This document shows positions 54,185-62,458 of a stretch of DNA of 64,000 nucleotides, one piece after another. Both the position numbers and the translations under genes were made by a program. Position 1 is the first letter of the stretch. Each line of letters starts with the position of its first letter. The notes below the pieces were generated by a model, which saw only the letters and a list, made by a program, of their open reading frames with translations, ran no database searches and had not been told where the DNA came from. Location of the stretch: assembly GCF_000325705.1 (NCBI RefSeq), contig NC_019904.1, positions 2,916,001 to 2,980,000 on the forward strand. Direction: 5' to 3'. The stretch is from Echinicola vietnamensis DSM 17526 (lineage in GTDB: Bacteria; Bacteroidota; Bacteroidia; Cytophagales; Cyclobacteriaceae).

Positions 54185-56074
54185 TTACCTGAATTCCCCC
54201 TTAGGCATGATGAGGAGGATATCATCCCAATGTGGATGCTCGATATTATGGGCTTCGATATTTTGACGGGTCTTTTTGCGAAAATTCCAAACCGTGTTTT
54301 TACGTAAATCCAATAACTCCGCTAATTGCTCCAATGTGCGTTTTTCGGTGTTGGCAATCAGCTCGTAGGCGATGTAAAAAGCCTTTTCAAGCGGGAATTT
54401 GACACCGTGAAAAATGGTCCCAGCGGTGACCGAATCGATATGGCCACATTTGGAGCACCTACGGGTGAAGAGTTTGGGGCCTTTGGAGCTTTTGGTGTTT
54501 CCACAATGCCTGCATTCATAACCTTGGCCCCATTTGAATTCTTCCAAATAACGTAAACAGGCTGATTGATCTGGAAAGATCCTCTGAAATTCCTCGAACG
54601 AAAGCAGTTTATTGCTCAGTCGTGCCTGGAAAGACTCCTTGATGCTGCTTTTAAGCTTCCAGTTGTCCCGGTCCAAAAGGGAGTTGATGCGCTTGATTTC
54701 TTCGTCTTTTTCGGTCAGCTGTTGGTTGTAATCTTCCAAAAGCTTGTTTTTATGTGCCAATTCCTTGGTTCGTTCGCTTACTTTCAGTTCCAGTTCTTTG
54801 TTCACTTTTTCTTTGAGGGCAAAATTATCCTCCATCTGCCGAATGGTCCTGCGCATTGCCCGGTCTCTATTGTCCTTCAGGATTTGGATGCGGTCTCCTA
54901 ACGCAAAGGTCAATAGCAGCATTTCCACCAAAAAGGCCAGGTGAAGGCTGTAATAGACCAGTGTCATATGGGGTATTATGGCGGCATTGACCAGTACTTT
55001 GACCACTACACCGATAAAGAGCACGCCATAGGCGATCACGAAAAATCGCGCTACCTTGTATCCCCTGGACCAAATGTAAACACTGGCGATAAAGATGAAG
55101 AAGAAGGGGATAATGTCATAATACTTGATCTCAAAAAGTTTGGGGTCCCAGAAAAGGCCGATGAGAAAGATAATCGACTTTATGATCAATATGACGATTA
55201 AGGCCTGATGGATTTTTGGTGATCGAAAGCGGGTGTTCAGAAATTTGATCGAGAACAATATGGCCCATAGGACGATGGAGTAGCTGAAGACGCCATTGGC
55301 GATCTGGTTCCATTTGGGAAAGTTTGGCCATAGGTATTGAAATGCGATGCCATCCACGCTTAGTGCGTAAATGCCCACACTGATGAGATAGAAGGTGTAA
55401 TAAAGGTATTTAATCTCCCGGATTACCGTGTAGACCAAGAGGTTGTAAAGACCAATGATCAAAATCATTCCGTAAAAGACCCCGTAGGCAAAATACTCGT
55501 TTAACGCATAATAAATAAAGCGATTGACAGAACGAATGGCGATCCGGATGTCTGCTTTTTGGTGGGATTGGATCTTTACATAATAGTTGCTGATCCCTTC
55601 ACTGTTATTATGAATAAACAGTTCAAAGTTCTTATGGCTAAAATTCCTGGAGTCAAAAGGGATGGCATCTCCCATGATAATTTCCTCAAATCCTCCCTCT
55701 CCATCTGGCGCATAAACCTCCACGACGTCGATCGTCTGGTCATAAAACTCCATTAACCACTTCTTGGAGCTTTCAGGGGTCTTATCGATGGAAAGCTTGA
55801 CCCAATACGTATGGTTGATATCGAATTTATTCTTGTTAAAAGACGGCCGGATTTTAAAATTTTCTTGAAAGTCTGGCTGAATGATGTCGTCAAACACCAG
55901 GGCGTTGGTGGTGTCTTCGAAAAATTCCAACTGGCCGATGGAAAATATGCGCTCGTCCAAATTGTCATCTATCTTCAAGGTAGAGCTTCCTGAAATCCTC
56001 TGTGCCTGGGTGACCTGAGTGTTCATCATCATGAACCACATCAGTAAGGACAGCATTAAAAGTATTCGCTTCAT
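54185..56074 (-). CDS. 7TMR-DISM receptor fused to IS1595-type zinc ribbon and helix-turn-helix (PUL regulator candidate)
   Basis: A 629-aa protein. A signal peptide (1-25) is followed by a 7TMR-DISM extracellular domain of jelly-roll type (about 30-185, WVKLSIDKTPESSKKWLMEFYDQ). Seven transmembrane helices span about 195-395. A cytoplasmic coiled coil (about 400-470) leads to the C-terminal part. There, SFEEFQRIFPDQSACLRYLEEFKW starts a transposase-type zinc ribbon with Cys521, Cys524, Cys540 and Cys543 (YECRHCGN...RRCSKCGH). SVTAGTIFHGVKFPL and a helix-turn-helix (TLEQLAELLDLRKNTVWNFRKK, about 580-605) follow. This C-terminus matches the N-terminal Zn_Tnp_IS1595 region of transposases; no catalytic nuclease domain is present. 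It is a likely sensor-regulator of the downstream susC operon (inference from position). The domain combination is unusual. Confidence 0.85.
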   Translation of the reverse strand: MKRILLMLSLLMWFMMMNTQVTQAQRISGSSTLKIDDNLDERIFSIGQLEFFEDTTNALVFDDIIQPDFQENFKIRPSFNKNKFDINHTYWVKLSIDKTPESSKKWLMEFYDQTIDVVEVYAPDGEGGFEEIIMGDAIPFDSRNFSHKNFELFIHNNSEGISNYYVKIQSHQKADIRIAIRSVNRFIYYALNEYFAYGVFYGMILIIGLYNLLVYTVIREIKYLYYTFYLISVGIYALSVDGIAFQYLWPNFPKWNQIANGVFSYSIVLWAILFSIKFLNTRFRSPKIHQALIVILIIKSIIFLIGLFWDPKLFEIKYYDIIPFFFIFIASVYIWSRGYKVARFFVIAYGVLFIGVVVKVLVNAAIIPHMTLVYYSLHLAFLVEMLLLTFALGDRIQILKDNRDRAMRRTIRQMEDNFALKEKVNKELELKVSERTKELAHKNKLLEDYNQQLTEKDEEIKRINSLLDRDNWKLKSSIKESFQARLSNKLLSFEEFQRIFPDQSACLRYLEEFKWGQGYECRHCGNTKSSKGPKLFTRRCSKCGHIDSVTAGTIFHGVKFPLEKAFYIAYELIANTEKRTLEQLAELLDLRKNTVWNFRKKTRQNIEAHNIEHPHWDDILLIMPKGEFR

Positions 56075-56216
56075 CTGGGCTGGAATAAGGTTATTTTATT
56101 TAAGGCTATCTTTCATTAAATTAAACTTTGATAACCATTCTGGCTTGCCAAAGTTACGGGTTTCTACTTTATGACCGGTAGTTTGGAAAGTACTGATCAA
56201 AATTCATACTATAAAT

Positions 56217-57110
56217 ATGATAAAAACAATCTCTCCCAAAGAAGTTCCCACCGCTACCTTTCATCGTTATATGTTAGGAGCCATTGCTCCGCGACCAATC
56301 GCTTTTGTGAGCAGCATCGATCGTGTCGGACAGATCAATTTGAGCCCGTTTAGTTTTTTTAATGCCTTCGGGTCCAATCCTCCCGTTTTAGTGTTTTCTC
56401 CTTCTCGGCGAGTTCGCGACAACACCACCAAACACACCTTGGAAAATGTCTCGGAAGTGCCCGAAGTGGTGGTTAACATCGTGAATTATGAAATGGTCCA
56501 ACAAATGTCTTTGGCCAGTACGGAGTATGAGCGGGGGATCAATGAATTTGTAAAAGCAGGATTGACAGAAGAACGGTCGGTTTTCGTAAAGCCTCCGCGG
56601 GTGAAGGAAGCTCCAGTGGCCTTTGAATGTAAGGTGCTGGAAATACGGCCCATAGGAGAAGAAGGCGGAGCGGCCAATTTGGTGATTTGTGAGATTCTTT
56701 TGATACATATTGACGAGACAATTCTAACTGAAGGAGGGGAGATTGCCCCAGATAAATTGGATGCGGTGGCCAGAATGGGGGGAGACTGGTATTGCAGGGC
56801 CAATGGAAATGCTCTTTTTAAAGTGAAGAAGCCGATTAAGACCAAGGGAATCGGCATTGATCAACTACCGGAGAAGGTAAGGCACAGTGTGGTGCTGACG
56901 GGCAATGACCTGGGCAAGCTGGGGAATGTAGAAGCTCTTCCCGATGAAGGGGCAGTCCAAGATTACGCTATGCGGCCAGAAATTGAGGAGATGCTGGTAC
57001 GCTTCCAAAATGATGAAGAGAGCTTGCTTTTTAACCTCCATGAGTATGCCAAGGATCTGCTGGCAGCGGATAGGGTAGAAGAGGCCTGGCTGGTGTTGTT
57101 ACAAGGGTGA
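56217..57110 (+). CDS. Flavin reductase-like (FMN-binding split barrel) protein
   Basis: A 297-aa protein of the flavin_reduct/DIM6 family: MLGAIAPRPIAFVSSIDRVGQINLSPFSFFNAFGSNPPVLVFSPSRR is the conserved FMN-binding N-terminal core. The C-terminal third (about 200-297) is an extra helical region seen in Bacteroidota homologues. Such proteins bind FMN and may reduce flavin or act as oxidoreductases; the substrate is unknown. It is cytoplasmic, a single gene divergent from the PUL regulator. Confidence 0.88.
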   Translation: MIKTISPKEVPTATFHRYMLGAIAPRPIAFVSSIDRVGQINLSPFSFFNAFGSNPPVLVFSPSRRVRDNTTKHTLENVSEVPEVVVNIVNYEMVQQMSLASTEYERGINEFVKAGLTEERSVFVKPPRVKEAPVAFECKVLEIRPIGEEGGAANLVICEILLIHIDETILTEGGEIAPDKLDAVARMGGDWYCRANGNALFKVKKPIKTKGIGIDQLPEKVRHSVVLTGNDLGKLGNVEALPDEGAVQDYAMRPEIEEMLVRFQNDEESLLFNLHEYAKDLLAADRVEEAWLVLLQG

Positions 57111-57359
57111 GAAATGGGCAATTTGAGCAAAACAGGGCATTTAGCCCTACTAAACCCTATTTATCGGCAATAGAGCATGACCTCATCCTCCAGCACCAAG
57201 AGCATTACAAATGCCTCGCTCGGAAAGCTGCTCGTTGTAAACGAGGGCTTATTGGGGAAGTGCAGAAGGTAGGGATGGTTCAGGTGGTTGCTTCCTTAAA
57301 CGCCCAATTCAGCATAATCCAAGCCATTTCATACTTCGTGCCGTGCACTTAATATTTTT

Positions 57360-58058
57360 TTACTTGATGATTTCTGTGGTCTTGGAGTCCAGCAGTTTTC
57401 CTTTTTCACATTTAAGAATCCTGTAGGGGTACTTGTTGAGCAAATCATGGTTATGAGTGGCCATGAGTACTGCCGTTCCCTGTTTGTTGATTTCCTGAAA
57501 AAGTTTGAAGATGCCATCGGCTACTTCTGGATCAAGGTTTCCTGTGGGCTCATCGGCCAATAGGATAGAGGGATGGTTTAACAAGGCCCTGGCAATGACC
57601 ACACGCTGCTGTTCACCGCCGGAGAGCTGGTGGGGCATTTTGGTGGCTGCTCCGCCAAGTCCTACCCGCATGAGGACCTCAACCATCCTCGTTTTCATTT
57701 TGGCTTTGTCCTTCCAGCCCGTCGCACGCATCACAAAGTAGAGGTTTTCGGCTACGGTCCTGTCCGTGAACAGCTGAAAATCCTGAAAGACAATGCCGAG
57801 CTTTCGGCGAAGGAAAGGGACATCCTTGGTTTTGATTTCTTTCAGGTCATACCCTGAGATTTTACCGTAGCCCATTTTTAGGGGGAGGTCGGCATAAAGG
57901 GTTTTCAGCAAAGAGCTTTTTCCGCTTCCGGTCCTGCCGATGAGGAATACGAATTCGTCTTTTTCGATATCAAAGGTGACATCCTGCAGGATCGCAGTAA
58001 TGCCTTGGAAGATGCAAGCCTTGTCAAGGCGGACCACCGGTTCACTGGAAAATACCAT
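57360..58058 (-). CDS. ftsE: FtsE-like ABC-transporter ATPase
   Basis: A 232-aa ATP-binding subunit. Walker A is GRTGSGKSS, Q-loop VFQDFQLF, signature LSGGEQQRV, Walker B ILLADEPTGNLDP and H-loop ATHNHDL. The closest family is FtsE, which works with FtsX in cell division and peptidoglycan hydrolase control; a LolD-like transporter is an alternative. ftsX is not adjacent. A 67-aa conserved-looking gene sits 8 bp upstream on the same strand. Confidence 0.88.
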   Translation of the reverse strand: MVFSSEPVVRLDKACIFQGITAILQDVTFDIEKDEFVFLIGRTGSGKSSLLKTLYADLPLKMGYGKISGYDLKEIKTKDVPFLRRKLGIVFQDFQLFTDRTVAENLYFVMRATGWKDKAKMKTRMVEVLMRVGLGGAATKMPHQLSGGEQQRVVIARALLNHPSILLADEPTGNLDPEVADGIFKLFQEINKQGTAVLMATHNHDLLNKYPYRILKCEKGKLLDSKTTEIIK

Positions 58059-58066
58059 AGTGCGCG

Positions 58067-58270
58067 TTACAGTTCTAGTTTTTGTAATTTACCAAATGGA
58101 AGGGCTTTGATCAAGCGCTCCATTTCTTCTTCTTTCCCTTCCAAACCAAATTTTTCCAGGTTCTTTAGCGGACGATCAGCTCTAAAATAAGCCACAAGCA
58201 CAAAGTTTTCGTCCCTGATTTGAATGTAATCCGGTATTTTGGCTTTGCCCTTGACCTTGATGATGTACAT
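58067..58270 (-). CDS. Small protein gene upstream of ftsE
   Basis: 67 aa, no signal peptide or membrane segment, rich in Lys/Glu, with a beta-beta-alpha-like pattern (YIQIRDENFVLVAYFRADRPLKNLEKFGLEG). I do not recognise the family. It is judged real from its codon pattern, its ATG start and 8-bp spacing to ftsE, with which it is probably translated. Confidence 0.65.
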   Translation of the reverse strand: MYIIKVKGKAKIPDYIQIRDENFVLVAYFRADRPLKNLEKFGLEGKEEEMERLIKALPFGKLQKLEL

Positions 58271-58364
58271 AAGAATAATTGGCTGTGATTTGAAAGCGAA
58301 ATTTAAATGATAACGCTATGAGATAAAAATATTATGCCAATTTAAAATGGGTTATTATAAAAAA

Positions 58365-58401
58365 CCACCACCCTAAACATCAAATGATGAAAGGATGGTG
58401 G
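58365..58401 (-). terminator. Terminator after the transaldolase-like gene
   Basis: Arms CCACCAcCCT (58365-58374) and AGGaTGGTGG (58392-58401). On the minus strand TTTTTTAT follows. It is 23 bp beyond the gene's stop. Confidence 0.85.
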
Positions 58402-58423
58402 AAAAATATAAAATTTAGTGGTT

Positions 58424-59083
58424 TTATTTTCCAGCTGCTTTGGCGTGATCGGCCAAGAATTTGGCAAGACCAGCGTCTGTAAGCGGATGGTTTAACAAAC
58501 CAGTGATGACGTTAAGTGGACAGGTAACGACATCCGCGCCGATTTCAGCACATTTGATCAAGTGCATGGTGTGTCGGACAGAAGCGGCCAGCACCTGAGT
58601 GTCATAGCCGTAATTGGCGTAGATATGAACGATTTGCTCGATCAGTTCCAGTCCATCAAAGGCGATATCATCCAATCTTCCGATGAAGGGAGACAAATAA
58701 GTAGCTCCGGCTTTGGCCGCTAAAATGGCTTGGCCTGGTGAAAATACCAATGTGCAATTGGTACGGATACCTTCTTCACTAAAGTACTTGATTGCTTTCA
58801 CACCGTCTTTGATCATAGGGACTTTTACGACGATTTTGTCGTCGATTTTGGCAAGTTCCTTACCTTCTTTGATGATGCCTTCAAAATCAGTGGAAATTAC
58901 TTCCGCACTTACTTTGTCATCCACGATGTCACAAATGGCTTTGTAATGAGCCCTTACATTTTCGTCTCCTGTGATGCCTTCTTTGGCCATCAAGGAAGGG
59001 TTAGTGGTTACACCATCCAGTACACCTAGGTCATAGGCTTCTTTGATTTCATCTAGATTGGCGGTGTCAATAAAGAATTTCAT
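58424..59083 (-). CDS. Fructose-6-phosphate aldolase / small transaldolase
   Basis: A 219-aa Schiff-base aldolase of the TalC/MipB group. The N-terminal [31 protein letters not shown] is diagnostic. The catalytic lysine is Lys87 in IVVKVPM, and SPFIGRLDD and the C-terminal region are conserved. It transfers or releases dihydroxyacetone units in the pentose-phosphate pathway; transaldolase versus FSA activity cannot be decided by eye. An ATG 14 codons upstream exists but the MKFF start is typical. Confidence 0.93.
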   Translation of the reverse strand: MKFFIDTANLDEIKEAYDLGVLDGVTTNPSLMAKEGITGDENVRAHYKAICDIVDDKVSAEVISTDFEGIIKEGKELAKIDDKIVVKVPMIKDGVKAIKYFSEEGIRTNCTLVFSPGQAILAAKAGATYLSPFIGRLDDIAFDGLELIEQIVHIYANYGYDTQVLAASVRHTMHLIKCAEIGADVVTCPLNVITGLLNHPLTDAGLAKFLADHAKAAGK

Positions 59084-59344
59084 TTGTAAAACGGTTTTTT
59101 GGTTTTGATGAATATGGTTGGCCATTGTTTGTTAATGGACAATGGCTGTAAATACAATTCTTCAGGTATTAACGTAAGTTGTTTCATGGAATCTTGCCTG
59201 AACCCCTGGCTTTCTATATTTTGAACGTGCAGGAAAAGGCCGAAATCACATGTTCCCTTTATGGGATGTAAAGTTAGGTGTTTATTTCGAAAGATGGTCA
59301 AAAATAATAAATGTATTTTTTACATTTATTAAAAAAGTAAAAAA

Positions 59345-59430
59345 AGAAGCGGCATCGCACCGCTACAACCGCCTACCCTTGCTTCCTTCCGGACCTGGGG
59401 GATTTGGCAGGAGCTGGTCGTGCCGCTTGA
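59345..59430 (-). ncRNA. ffs: Small signal recognition particle RNA (4.5S RNA)
   Basis: On the minus strand the sequence contains CAGGTCCGGAAGGAAGCA, the universal SRP domain IV with its GGAA tetraloop, inside a long hairpin. The ends pair as AAGCGGCA (59421-59428) and TGCCGCTT (59347-59354). A T-run follows (CTTCTTTTTTT) as terminator. It is the bacterial small type without an Alu domain. It partners Ffh in co-translational membrane targeting. Confidence 0.95.
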
Positions 59431-59433
59431 GTA

Positions 59434-59464
59434 CAAAGGTACGGCAAAAACTTTCCCTAGCAAA
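59434..59464 (-). promoter_or_regulatory. Promoter of the SRP RNA gene
   Basis: On the minus strand: TTTG (59461-59464), exactly 19 bp, TACCTTTG (59434-59441). The predicted start falls at the first base of the RNA stem. Confidence 0.8.
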
Positions 59465-59574
59465 ACTCTGGACGAAAATATATTTCGGATTAGATTAACG
59501 CCTTAAAAATCAATTGAAAAATATAATTGGCAATATTATTGCAGCTCAATCGTTGAATATCAATTTTAAGAATT

Positions 59575-59883
59575 ATGAAAAAATTACTATTTATTCTACC
59601 GATTTTATCGCTTGCACTTTTTGTAGGAAGCTGTTCATCCATGAAAGGCGCGCCTAACTATAAGGTAGGCATGGAAGAAAGTGATTTTCTGAAAGTCCAC
59701 CCAGAGGCAGTGATCAGCAGTCTGGAGGGAAAGCAAAAAACCTACCGGGTGTTGAGGGATGAGCGATTTTACTTATTGGCCACATTTGAAGACGAACGTC
59801 TGATCAAATTGGAGGAAAAGGAATTGCCCCCTTATTGGAACAAGAAAACTGCTCCCAGTGCAGAGCAGGATCAAGATCAGTAA
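59575..59883 (+). CDS. Small lipoprotein
   Basis: A 102-aa lipoprotein with a signal peptide and lipobox VGSC (Cys20). The mature part has a short SmpA/BamE-like pattern: a GMEESDFLKVHPEA turn followed by YRVLRDERFYLLATFEDERLIKLEE strands. BamE/OmlA-type folds share this layout, but the likeness is too short to call it. The C-terminus is polar (EQDQDQ). It is convergent with the next gene. Confidence 0.75.
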   Translation: MKKLLFILPILSLALFVGSCSSMKGAPNYKVGMEESDFLKVHPEAVISSLEGKQKTYRVLRDERFYLLATFEDERLIKLEEKELPPYWNKKTAPSAEQDQDQ

Positions 59884-59900
59884 TTGGTAAAGAAAAGACG

Positions 59901-60128
59901 TTAAGCGAGTCCCTTCAGGTACATGTTGAATTCTAAGGGGCTGCAGGACTCAAATTCGTCCACTTCAAGATCATCATAGATTTCGTCATCGAATTCCATG
60001 ATGGTCTTTTCTATTTTTCCAGAGGGGTGAATGATCAGCTCCACTCCCGTTAAATCGTCTGGATTGACTTGTACCAGGACTTTGTAATCATCAAACGTCC
60101 TTTTGAAATACTTTGCGATTTTTGCCAT
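59901..60128 (-). CDS. Small acidic cytoplasmic protein of unknown function
   Basis: 75 aa, acidic, with no signal or membrane segment. The first half is strand-rich (YKVLVQVNPDDLTGVELIIHP), the second very acidic (EFDDEIYDDLEVDEFES). No family was recognised. It has an ATG start and lies 17 bp from the convergent lipoprotein gene. Confidence 0.65.
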   Translation of the reverse strand: MAKIAKYFKRTFDDYKVLVQVNPDDLTGVELIIHPSGKIEKTIMEFDDEIYDDLEVDEFESCSPLEFNMYLKGLA

Positions 60129-60352
60129 AAAAACTTATCCCATTTAAATGTCCCGTAAAGATAGCTTTTTAAAATGGAGCGGGTAACCTCATCAGCAATC
60201 ATTTTTATGCGACAGCATCCTTAGAGATTTTGAAGCCCATTGATGATTTGTTAGGACCATGCGATGGGTGATGGATCGTAGGCCTATCAGGGAATTGTCT
60301 TTAAACTATCCATTGCGGAACTTGCGGCTGTAAAAAATTAAAGTAAATACCT

Positions 60353-60382
60353 TTTGTAAAATAAAATGGCTTTTTATATTTG
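60353..60382 (+). promoter_or_regulatory. trp operon promoter, Bacteroidota type
   Basis: TTTG (60353-60356), an 18-bp spacer, TATATTTG (60375-60382), an exact match to TAnnTTTG. It is 15 bases before the trp leader ATG. Confidence 0.75.
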
Positions 60383-60397
60383 CCTGAAGTTAAGATT

Positions 60398-60463
60398 ATG
60401 AAACAATTTAATACTCAATATTGGTGGTGGCAAACAGAACTTCTGACAGGGGAGAACAGCTGA
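60398..60463 (+). CDS. trpL: trp leader peptide
   Basis: A 21-codon ORF with three consecutive Trp codons (Gln-Tyr-Trp-Trp-Trp-Gln, TGG TGG TGG at 60422-60430), located between a promoter and a terminator hairpin ahead of trpE. By analogy with the E. coli trp leader, ribosome stalling at the Trp codons when tRNA-Trp is uncharged should prevent the terminator from forming. The GGGGAG in its 3' half can pair with the 5' TTCCCC of the terminator. Confidence 0.88.
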   Translation: MKQFNTQYWWWQTELLTGENS

Positions 60464-60501
60464 CCATTGCCTAATATTTAAGAGTGAAAATATTACCATA
60501 T

Positions 60502-60537
60502 AAGGCTTGCTGGAATTCCCCAGTAAGCCTTTTTTTA
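60502..60537 (+). terminator. trp attenuator terminator
   Basis: Stem AAGGCTTGCTGG (60502-60513) with CCAGTAAGCCTT (60520-60531; one G-U pair) and a run of T. An alternative upstream stem AATATTT/AAATATT (about 60473-60495) may help form the antiterminated state. It lies between the leader ORF and trpE. Confidence 0.85.
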
Positions 60538-60556
60538 TTTTATCCGAAGTTTAACC

Positions 60557-61966
60557 ATGGACACAAGACAACACTTTAAAATCAACACACGGTACAAAAA
60601 GCTGCTGGCAGATACCATTACCCCAGTAAGTATCTACCTGCAAGTAAGGGACAAATTTAAAAATCCCATCTTGCTGGAGAGTTCCGATTATCATGGCCAG
60701 GACAATAGCTATTCTTACATTTGTTTCAATCCTATGGCCACTTTTTCCTTTGATGGAAAAACGATAAGTGAAACTTTCCCGGAAGAAGAGAAACATCAAT
60801 TTGACTTGAAAGAAGGGGAGAAGTTGGTGGATAAACTGAAAGCATTTTCATCCCGGTTTGAAGAGGAGGCCAATGATTTCAAATTCATTACCAATGGCCT
60901 GTTTGGTTACATGCAGTATGATACGGTGGGGAGTTTCGAGGACATTACCTTGGAAAATACCAAGGAATCCAATGTGCCTCAGGCTTTTTACGCGGTATAT
61001 AAAAATGTGATAGTGGTCGATCATTTTAAGAACGAACTCCATATTTTTGATTATCATGTGAATGGAGAGGATGACCGGGTCAGAGAAATCGAAACGCTTT
61101 TAAACAACCGAAATATCCCTACGTATTCCTTCAAATTGGACGGGGAGGAAACCTCTAATTATACCGATAATCAGTTTTTAGATATCCTCCGTCAGGGGCG
61201 TGAACACTGCTTTAAAGGGGATGTCTTTCAGATCGTGCTATCCAGATGCTTTACTACAGGCTTTAAGGGGGATGAGTTTAACGTTTACCGGGCTTTGCGG
61301 TCGGTGAATCCATCACCTTATTTGTTTTACTTTGATTATGGATCCTATAAGGTGTTTGGCAGTTCGCCAGAAGCCCAGATAGTGGTTAAAGGTAGGAAAG
61401 CCACGATTTATCCCATTGCAGGGACCTTTAAGCGGACCGGGAATGATTTGGCCGATGCCGAGTTGGCGACAAAGCTTTATGATGATCCAAAGGAAAATTC
61501 CGAACACGTGATGTTGGTGGACCTGGCCAGAAACGATTTGAGCAGGTCTTCCGAGAAAGTTGAGGTAGAGGTTTTCAAAGAGATCCAGTATTACTCTCAT
61601 GTCATCCATTTGGTGTCCAAAGTAACGGGCGTGTTACCGGAAACTGCCAATCCACTGCAGCTGGTAGCGGATACTTTTCCGGCCGGGACACTTTCAGGAG
61701 CTCCCAAATACCGGGCCATGGAGATCATCGACAAGCTCGAAAACACAAGCCGTAAGTTTTATGGAGGTGCCATAGGCTTTTTGGGATTCAATGGTGACTT
61801 TAACCATGCCATCCTGATCAGGTCGTTTGTGTCCGAGAACAACCGCCTTCGATTCCAGGCCGGTGCCGGAGTAGTCGCCAAGTCCTCCATCGAAAGTGAA
61901 CTGCAAGAAGTCACCAACAAACTCCAAGCCTTACGTGTAGCCCTCAAAGCCGCCGAGCAGGTCTAA
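60557..61966 (+). CDS. trpE: Anthranilate synthase component I TrpE
   Basis: Makes anthranilate from chorismate with ammonia delivered by TrpG (469 aa). The Trp-feedback motif LLESSDY is present near residue 38. The chorismate-binding domain shows VFQIVLSRCF, IYPIAGTFKRTGND, HVMLVDLARNDLSR, and AGTLSGAPKYRAMEIIDKLE with GAIGFLGFNGD. It is the first structural gene, 25 bp after the attenuator stem-loop. Confidence 0.96.
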   Translation: MDTRQHFKINTRYKKLLADTITPVSIYLQVRDKFKNPILLESSDYHGQDNSYSYICFNPMATFSFDGKTISETFPEEEKHQFDLKEGEKLVDKLKAFSSRFEEEANDFKFITNGLFGYMQYDTVGSFEDITLENTKESNVPQAFYAVYKNVIVVDHFKNELHIFDYHVNGEDDRVREIETLLNNRNIPTYSFKLDGEETSNYTDNQFLDILRQGREHCFKGDVFQIVLSRCFTTGFKGDEFNVYRALRSVNPSPYLFYFDYGSYKVFGSSPEAQIVVKGRKATIYPIAGTFKRTGNDLADAELATKLYDDPKENSEHVMLVDLARNDLSRSSEKVEVEVFKEIQYYSHVIHLVSKVTGVLPETANPLQLVADTFPAGTLSGAPKYRAMEIIDKLENTSRKFYGGAIGFLGFNGDFNHAILIRSFVSENNRLRFQAGAGVVAKSSIESELQEVTNKLQALRVALKAAEQV

Positions 61967-61969
61967 TAA

Positions 61970-62440
61970 TTGAAAAATTTGAAAATTGTAAGATTAAAAA
62001 ATTATGGCAAAGATTGATTGTTTTGAGGAATTGGAGGTTTGGAAACATGCCGCAGAAATTGGGATAAAAGTGTATGAATTAGCTGACAAACCCCCTCTTT
62101 CGAAAGACTTTAAATCAAGAGACCAATTTATTGGATCTGCAATTTCAATATCAAACAACATAGCTGAGGGCTTTGAATACAATAACAACAATGATTTTAT
62201 ACGGTTTCTTAAGTATGCTAAAGGTTCAGCTGGTGAATTGAGAAGCCAGGCATTTGTTTTAAATAGGGCGGGAAGGATAGTCGAAGAGGATTATTTGATC
62301 TTAAAAGACATTCTGGTAAATATTTCAAAAGAAATTAAAGGTTTTATCAAATACTTAAGGGCATTTGAGAATAAAAAAAAGTGATTAGAAGAAAATAGAG
62401 ATTGGGAAATAGATGGTTTTTCAATTTTCGAATTTTTCAA
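61970..62440. mobile_element. Putative inverted-repeat-bounded cassette in the trp operon
   Basis: TTGAAAAATTTGAAAATTG (61970-61988) and CAATTTTCGAATTTTTCAA (62422-62440) are inverted repeats with 18 of 19 matches. They flank the four-helix-bundle gene (62004-62384), which separates trpE and trpG. No transposase is inside. The arms are AT-rich, so chance likeness is not excluded. Confidence 0.45.
62004..62384 (+). CDS. Four-helix-bundle protein (S23 / IVP family)
   Basis: A 126-aa protein with the typical pattern of the four-helix-bundle family first found in 23S rRNA intervening sequences: FEELEVWKHAAEIGIKVYEL, RDQFIGSAISISNNIAEGF, FIRFLKYAKGSAGELRSQAFVLNRAG. Members are widespread in Bacteroidota and some are linked to mobile or diversity-generating elements. 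No function is settled. It interrupts trpE-trpG, and its flanks carry inverted repeats. It probably is transcribed with the trp genes. Confidence 0.88.
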   Translation: MAKIDCFEELEVWKHAAEIGIKVYELADKPPLSKDFKSRDQFIGSAISISNNIAEGFEYNNNNDFIRFLKYAKGSAGELRSQAFVLNRAGRIVEEDYLILKDILVNISKEIKGFIKYLRAFENKKK

Positions 62441-62458
62441 TCTTTCAATTAATATATC

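Noticed and set aside
54670..56074. PUL regulator read as two genes, a receptor and a degraded transposase
   Set aside because: The frame is continuous from signal peptide through coiled coil to zinc ribbon and helix-turn-helix with no stop or shift. No terminal inverted repeats or nuclease domain of an insertion sequence were seen.
59250..59498. 82-aa open frame on the plus strand
   Set aside because: It runs antisense through the SRP RNA gene and its promoter; the RNA explains the sequence.
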